Below are positions 60,278-64,000 of a stretch of 64,000 nt of DNA, one piece after another. The notes below the pieces were generated by a model. The model was not told where the DNA came from and did not search any database. It saw only the letters and a program-made list of their open reading frames with translations. Source of the DNA: Skeletonema tropicum (lineage: Eukaryota; Bacillariophyta; Thalassiosirophyceae; Thalassiosirales; Thalassiosiraceae). A program made the translations under genes and the position numbers. Location of the stretch: the NCBI GenBank assembly GCA_037178625.1, contig CM074128.1:1798001-1862000 (forward strand), in the 5' to 3' direction. Position 1 is the stretch's first letter; the number at the start of each line of letters is the position of its first letter.

Positions 60278-62342
60278 AATTGTAATATGCCTTTGTACAG
60301 GATGCAATCCTTGAGAAAGGGGTTCTCGAGAGATTGGGCGTTTATGCTATTGAGCGAAATCTATGTTATTTAAAAGTCTTCTGCTATGCCGATGAATTAA
60401 ATTCGATAACATTGTGATCTGTTGGATGTGATATTCACGCAGGTTTTTTTGCCGGTTAGTTTTCCTTTCTTTAATACCTCGTTTTGTGCACAGCTCGGGA
60501 GAGAATGTCACAGGGGATGGGTTGTGCCTGAGTAAATCTTTGTCTTTGACCCACTCGAGGTGAACTTGTTGCTCTCCAGTTTCTTCTTCCTACTCTTATT
60601 TCCCTTCCCATAAGTCACAGGTTGGTTGGCCTTAGCATCTTCGCCGTTACATCTGCATCACTACGGAGTGCGATCTGGGGAAGTAAAGCTGATACAGCAA
60701 CGTTCGTTATCACTTACCACAGATAATGTCGCCTCTGGGAGGATCCACCAGACGTACTTTAAATTTACCCTACTTATTTCATCTGCACACTACTCTGTGT
60801 CCTGTGTGTATCATGTATCATGCAACATCTGATAAATATCGATGCAATTCATATCCTCATCCATCTTCTGTTTCACGTCTCTTTCTATGCGTCAACTTCA
60901 TCTGCTTCGTTGGCATCCCTCATCTTTTCTATTCTTTGCGTGGGCACCACTTCTTGAATTTCATACTAGTCGGAAGAGGTGGGCATGAATGCGCAAAGAC
61001 CATCGTATCCACAATGTCGTTTGGCTTATGCAAGGCGCACGCATCTTTGGTCAAACGTCGTTTGACTTGTGTGTAAGACGCACGCCGAGAAGAAACAGAG
61101 TCAAAGAATGGCTGCGGAAGAGGACAAAGCGTAGTTGTGTTGATATGCACCATCGGGAGTGGAAGACAAGATTACACGTCGCTATTCAAACTTGGGGTTC
61201 ACTTTATCTCTAAGATCATCACAAGACATCTCACCTTCCATCTTCGCAGTTCCGACACAGATTGAATAAGTATCGAAGCTCCCACTATCTTCCACCCACG
61301 CTCTCTATTAACACCCTTCTTTTCAACACCAAACTTCTCTCATATTACCAGAGCAATATGAAGTATTGTATAACGAATAAAATAACGTCAATACTGCTAT
61401 GCTCAATATAACCTCCAGCACCACCCATGCATTCAAGCATGAGAATGTCGAGCTAATCAATCACTCTCCCTCGCTTGACATTGTTATGTCTCATCATACG
61501 AGCTTCATCCATGTCGCAATCACCCCGCACCCGTTCGTCGTAACATCTACCGCAGACTTCACACGCTACTGACAACTCCGTGTTATCACTGACCACTTCT
61601 AAGCCATCCTGAGAATGTCGAGTATCACTCAGCACTCTCCCCTTCTTGACATTCATCGTCGTACACTGACTTGCTACTTTTCCAATAAACACCCCCAGAA
61701 AGAATTATCTCCTCAGCCGAGCGTCCTACTCAGACAAAGTACATGCGCGTGATGTACGGTGTATATCTTGGTGCACACCGATGGGTCATTTCTGGCACGA
61801 GTGTCTGAGACTGTAATAGTGGAGTTACTTTGGCGGCCACATCTGAGGACAGTCCAAAGGGATGGGACATGCTATCCCACCGCGGCTTCTAGAAAATGCA
61901 CGATTTCATTCCAATATTAACAGGCAATTGACGCCGAAGTTCTTGATTGGTAGGAAGCAATTTACAGCAACAACAGAGAGGGTGTCAGATCGACTATTTG
62001 CAAGCTCCGACGGTTCCAGTGTTCCGACACACGTGCAAAGTAGCTTTCTCCAGGGTGACAGATACCGTAGACCCCAAGACGACTTAGCCAAAACTTTTCT
62101 GTAATGCTTGATGATATGATCCACTGGGGCCATGCCAACGTTAACATCAAGAAGCCCCAATCTGCCCCAATGCCTTTGCACAAGAAGTAATATTTGTACT
62201 CCATGGTGTTTTGTTGAGATTGAGTTTGAGTGTATAGATGCCCACTTTAGACAGCTATTATTAGCGGCCCAAAAGTGCAGTAGTTACTGACGGTGCCATG
62301 TATTTTCATAGTACTGCCACAGTGAAGCAAACCTACTAATAA
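60278..62342. other. Gene-poor interval, no gene recognised
   Basis: About 2 kb. An imperfect direct repeat (GAGAATGTCGAG..CTCTCCC..CTTGACATT at about 61440-61490 and 61610-61660) is visible. Open frames such as 60726-61076 + and 61862-62104 + have no family resemblance. It may be the inside of a larger decayed mobile element. Confidence 0.35.
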
Positions 62343-62432
62343 AGGCGGCCGTCATGGTGTTTTTGTGGTTTGTTGTTTGTTGGTGGTTGGTGCGTGAGGG
62401 GATTTTTTGACCGAAACACCAATTTCTCCACG
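62343..62432. repeat. Right arm of a diverged long-range inverted repeat
   Basis: It reads, in reverse complement, GGTGTTTCGGTCAAAAAATC followed by a CA-rich segment and CACCATGACGGCCGCC, matching the arm at 59520-59640. The two arms enclose about 2.9 kb that includes the retrotransposon remnant. Confidence 0.55.
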
Positions 62433-62892
62433 TGAGTATTAACGATAGGAATTAGTACTTTTCAAACCGACCGCAATCGCTTATAGATCGCGAAGTGCAA
62501 AAGATGAGAAAGATTTTTGTGCAACGAGAGCCGAATTGTATCGAACTGGCTGTCAAACTTCCTGAGAGAATGTAAAATGCGAGAAATCCGCCTAAAAATG
62601 TACTGAATTCCGAAAGAAGAGTTGAGTCTTAATGGCCCATTAGAGCGGAGACGTCCTCGTTTTGGGGTTTCTTGGGCGGAAAGTTGGACAATCTTGTCCC
62701 ACAGGTTCATGACCATTCACAACCGGATAGGACTCACAACGCAACGTTCTCATTCTCGATCTTGGTCCGATTTTTATCACACGACACTCACGGTTCCCAT
62801 ACACTCACTGTCTCTAAGTGTTTATGAATTTGATAGATAAATAGTAGCAGCTAACACATTCTTACAATTATTAGGAATACTTCAAACTGTCG
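62433..62892. other. Intergenic, nothing recognised
   Basis: About 460 bp downstream of the last gene in the window. No supported feature. Confidence 0.3.
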
Positions 62893-63987
62893 CTATTGAA
62901 ATGCTCCATCAAAATCATCATCAAAGCCATCGAAATTCATTCCTCTGTCGTGTTCATTCGTAGATGACATAAGCCGCTCAAACACATTCCTTGCTTCTCC
63001 TCTTGAAATTAATGTTGAGGTTGCGTCCTCCCCACCCTCAACTGAATCCATATCAAATGCAGACTGCAGCATCTTCTTTGCTTCGAGACGTTGTCTCTCG
63101 CTATCTACACATTCCCTCAATATAATTAATCTTTCATCGTAAGTGCGTGCCTGAACAATGCGTTGCATATGAATGGCCCGTTCCAAAGCCAACGGTCCCA
63201 ATTCCTCCGTCGCTCGAGCCTGTACCAGTTGTAGCTCTTGCTGTAACTCAGGACTCAGTTCTTCAAAATCAATTGTCAGTGCTCCAGTTTCGTCATCCTC
63301 ATATGCATTCAGTTTCTCACTCAGGTCACCTCCACCTTTAGACATGAACTCAGCAAGTTTTGCCTGCAAGTCTTTGTGCATTTCATTCTGCGTGGCTTCC
63401 AACCTTTTCTCCACAAACTGTGACCATGCTGCAGCCGAAAGCCACATCGCTACTGGCCCGATACCAAAAGTCTGAACCGAAACCCGCGTGAACCTACATT
63501 CTTCCTTGAGCTCGTGCTGCAGGGCTACCAGTTTGGCAAACGACTCCCGAAGTCCACGTTCTTCCTTCGTAAGGGAATCATCTAAACGACGGTCTACTAG
63601 AATTTTGGGTGCCAGCGGGATTTGACCGGATGATTGGTTTGATTTCGAATTACCACTTTGGTCACTGCCACTCAAGTTTGATTCCAAAGCTGACACCAAG
63701 TCATCCTTGATTTTATCAGGGTCAATATTCTGTTTCTTTTTGAATGACTCCCCAACTGCAGAACGCAATTCATCCTTGATTCGAGCTACAGCGCTTGAAA
63801 TATCCTTGCCGGCTTGTCTCTTCACTTGCTCTTGCATTTTCATCGCCGTGCTGCTCAATGACGAAGTTTGTTGTTGGTCATCCACTCTTGCTTGAAGTTC
63901 TGCCGATGACTTTTCTACACTAGCCATCTTTCGTTCCTTGCTAAGCTCTTCCGTTTCAACCAAATCTACAATAGAAGCCTCGGCCAT
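62893..63987 (-). CDS. Unknown protein, helical, acidic C-terminus
   Basis: 364 codons from an ATG at 63985-63987; the gene may begin outside the window if an upstream exon exists. The N-terminal 90 residues are helical and Glu/Lys-rich. A hydrophobic patch at about 165-185 (VQTFGIGPVAMWLSAAAWSQF) could be an amphipathic or membrane-associated helix. The rest is helical with coiled-coil character and ends in a short Asp/Phe-rich tail (GFDDDFDGAFQ) reminiscent of adaptor-binding motifs. No known family recognised. Confidence 0.6.
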   Translation of the reverse strand: MAEASIVDLVETEELSKERKMASVEKSSAELQARVDDQQQTSSLSSTAMKMQEQVKRQAGKDISSAVARIKDELRSAVGESFKKKQNIDPDKIKDDLVSALESNLSGSDQSGNSKSNQSSGQIPLAPKILVDRRLDDSLTKEERGLRESFAKLVALQHELKEECRFTRVSVQTFGIGPVAMWLSAAAWSQFVEKRLEATQNEMHKDLQAKLAEFMSKGGGDLSEKLNAYEDDETGALTIDFEELSPELQQELQLVQARATEELGPLALERAIHMQRIVQARTYDERLIILRECVDSERQRLEAKKMLQSAFDMDSVEGGEDATSTLISRGEARNVFERLMSSTNEHDRGMNFDGFDDDFDGAFQ

Positions 63988-64000
63988 GAGATATTCTTCT

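Noticed and set aside
60726..61213. Genes in the 60.7-61.2 kb interval
   Set aside because: Frames on both strands overlap, are Cys/His-rich by chance and lack any family marks.

Overview
The window is nuclear DNA of a photosynthetic stramenopile, most likely a centric diatom. Introns are few, short (about 80-110 bp, one of 216 bp) and GT-AG. Several proteins start with a signal peptide that runs straight into an Ala-Phe transit motif, the bipartite plastid address of diatoms: glutamate-1-semialdehyde aminomutase and two Mpv17-family proteins. There is a heat-shock-factor-type regulator of the kind expanded in diatoms. A homolog of an outer dynein arm docking subunit points to a lineage with flagellated sperm, which fits centric rather than pennate diatoms. 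No prokaryotic signals, tRNA, rRNA or CRISPR arrays were seen.

Layout. 0-13 kb: U1-70K splicing protein, an MFS transporter, a secreted two-domain beta-sandwich protein, a coiled-coil protein, phytochelatin synthase, a second coiled-coil protein and the dynein-docking homolog. 13-21.5 kb: an asparagine synthetase fused to a PLP-fold domain, a head-to-head pair of Mpv17-family genes and a five-exon secreted cupredoxin-DUF305 protein. 21.7-26.5 kb: a satellite of about 19 monomers of 184 bp, split by a 1,362-bp DNA transposon with 14-bp inverted ends and a 9-bp target duplication. 27-38 kb: a near-identical 1,061-bp tandem duplication carrying an SDR gene, then MEMO1, a TPR-J-domain protein (DNAJC8 type), a small GAF-like protein, hemL, a HACD-type dehydratase and a hAT transposon. 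39-55 kb: mitochondrial m-AAA protease, an unknown acidic repeat protein, an ankyrin/TRP-like channel, a Golgi-type glycosyltransferase, a protein kinase, a GAF protein and an ABHD17-type hydrolase. 55-64 kb: a gene-poor stretch with a MITE, the HSF gene, a decayed Ty3-type integrase end, a long-range inverted repeat and one unknown gene.

There are no operons. Themes that recur are metal handling (phytochelatin synthase; the cupredoxin-DUF305 protein), plastid membrane and tetrapyrrole functions, RNA splicing (U1-70K; DNAJC8) and mobile DNA in the gene-poor intervals.

Caution on the sequence: at least a dozen genes, including ones expected to be essential, contain apparent one-base frameshifts, mostly one extra base in a short homopolymer. 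I read these as uncorrected sequencing indels and give the full gene span in each case.
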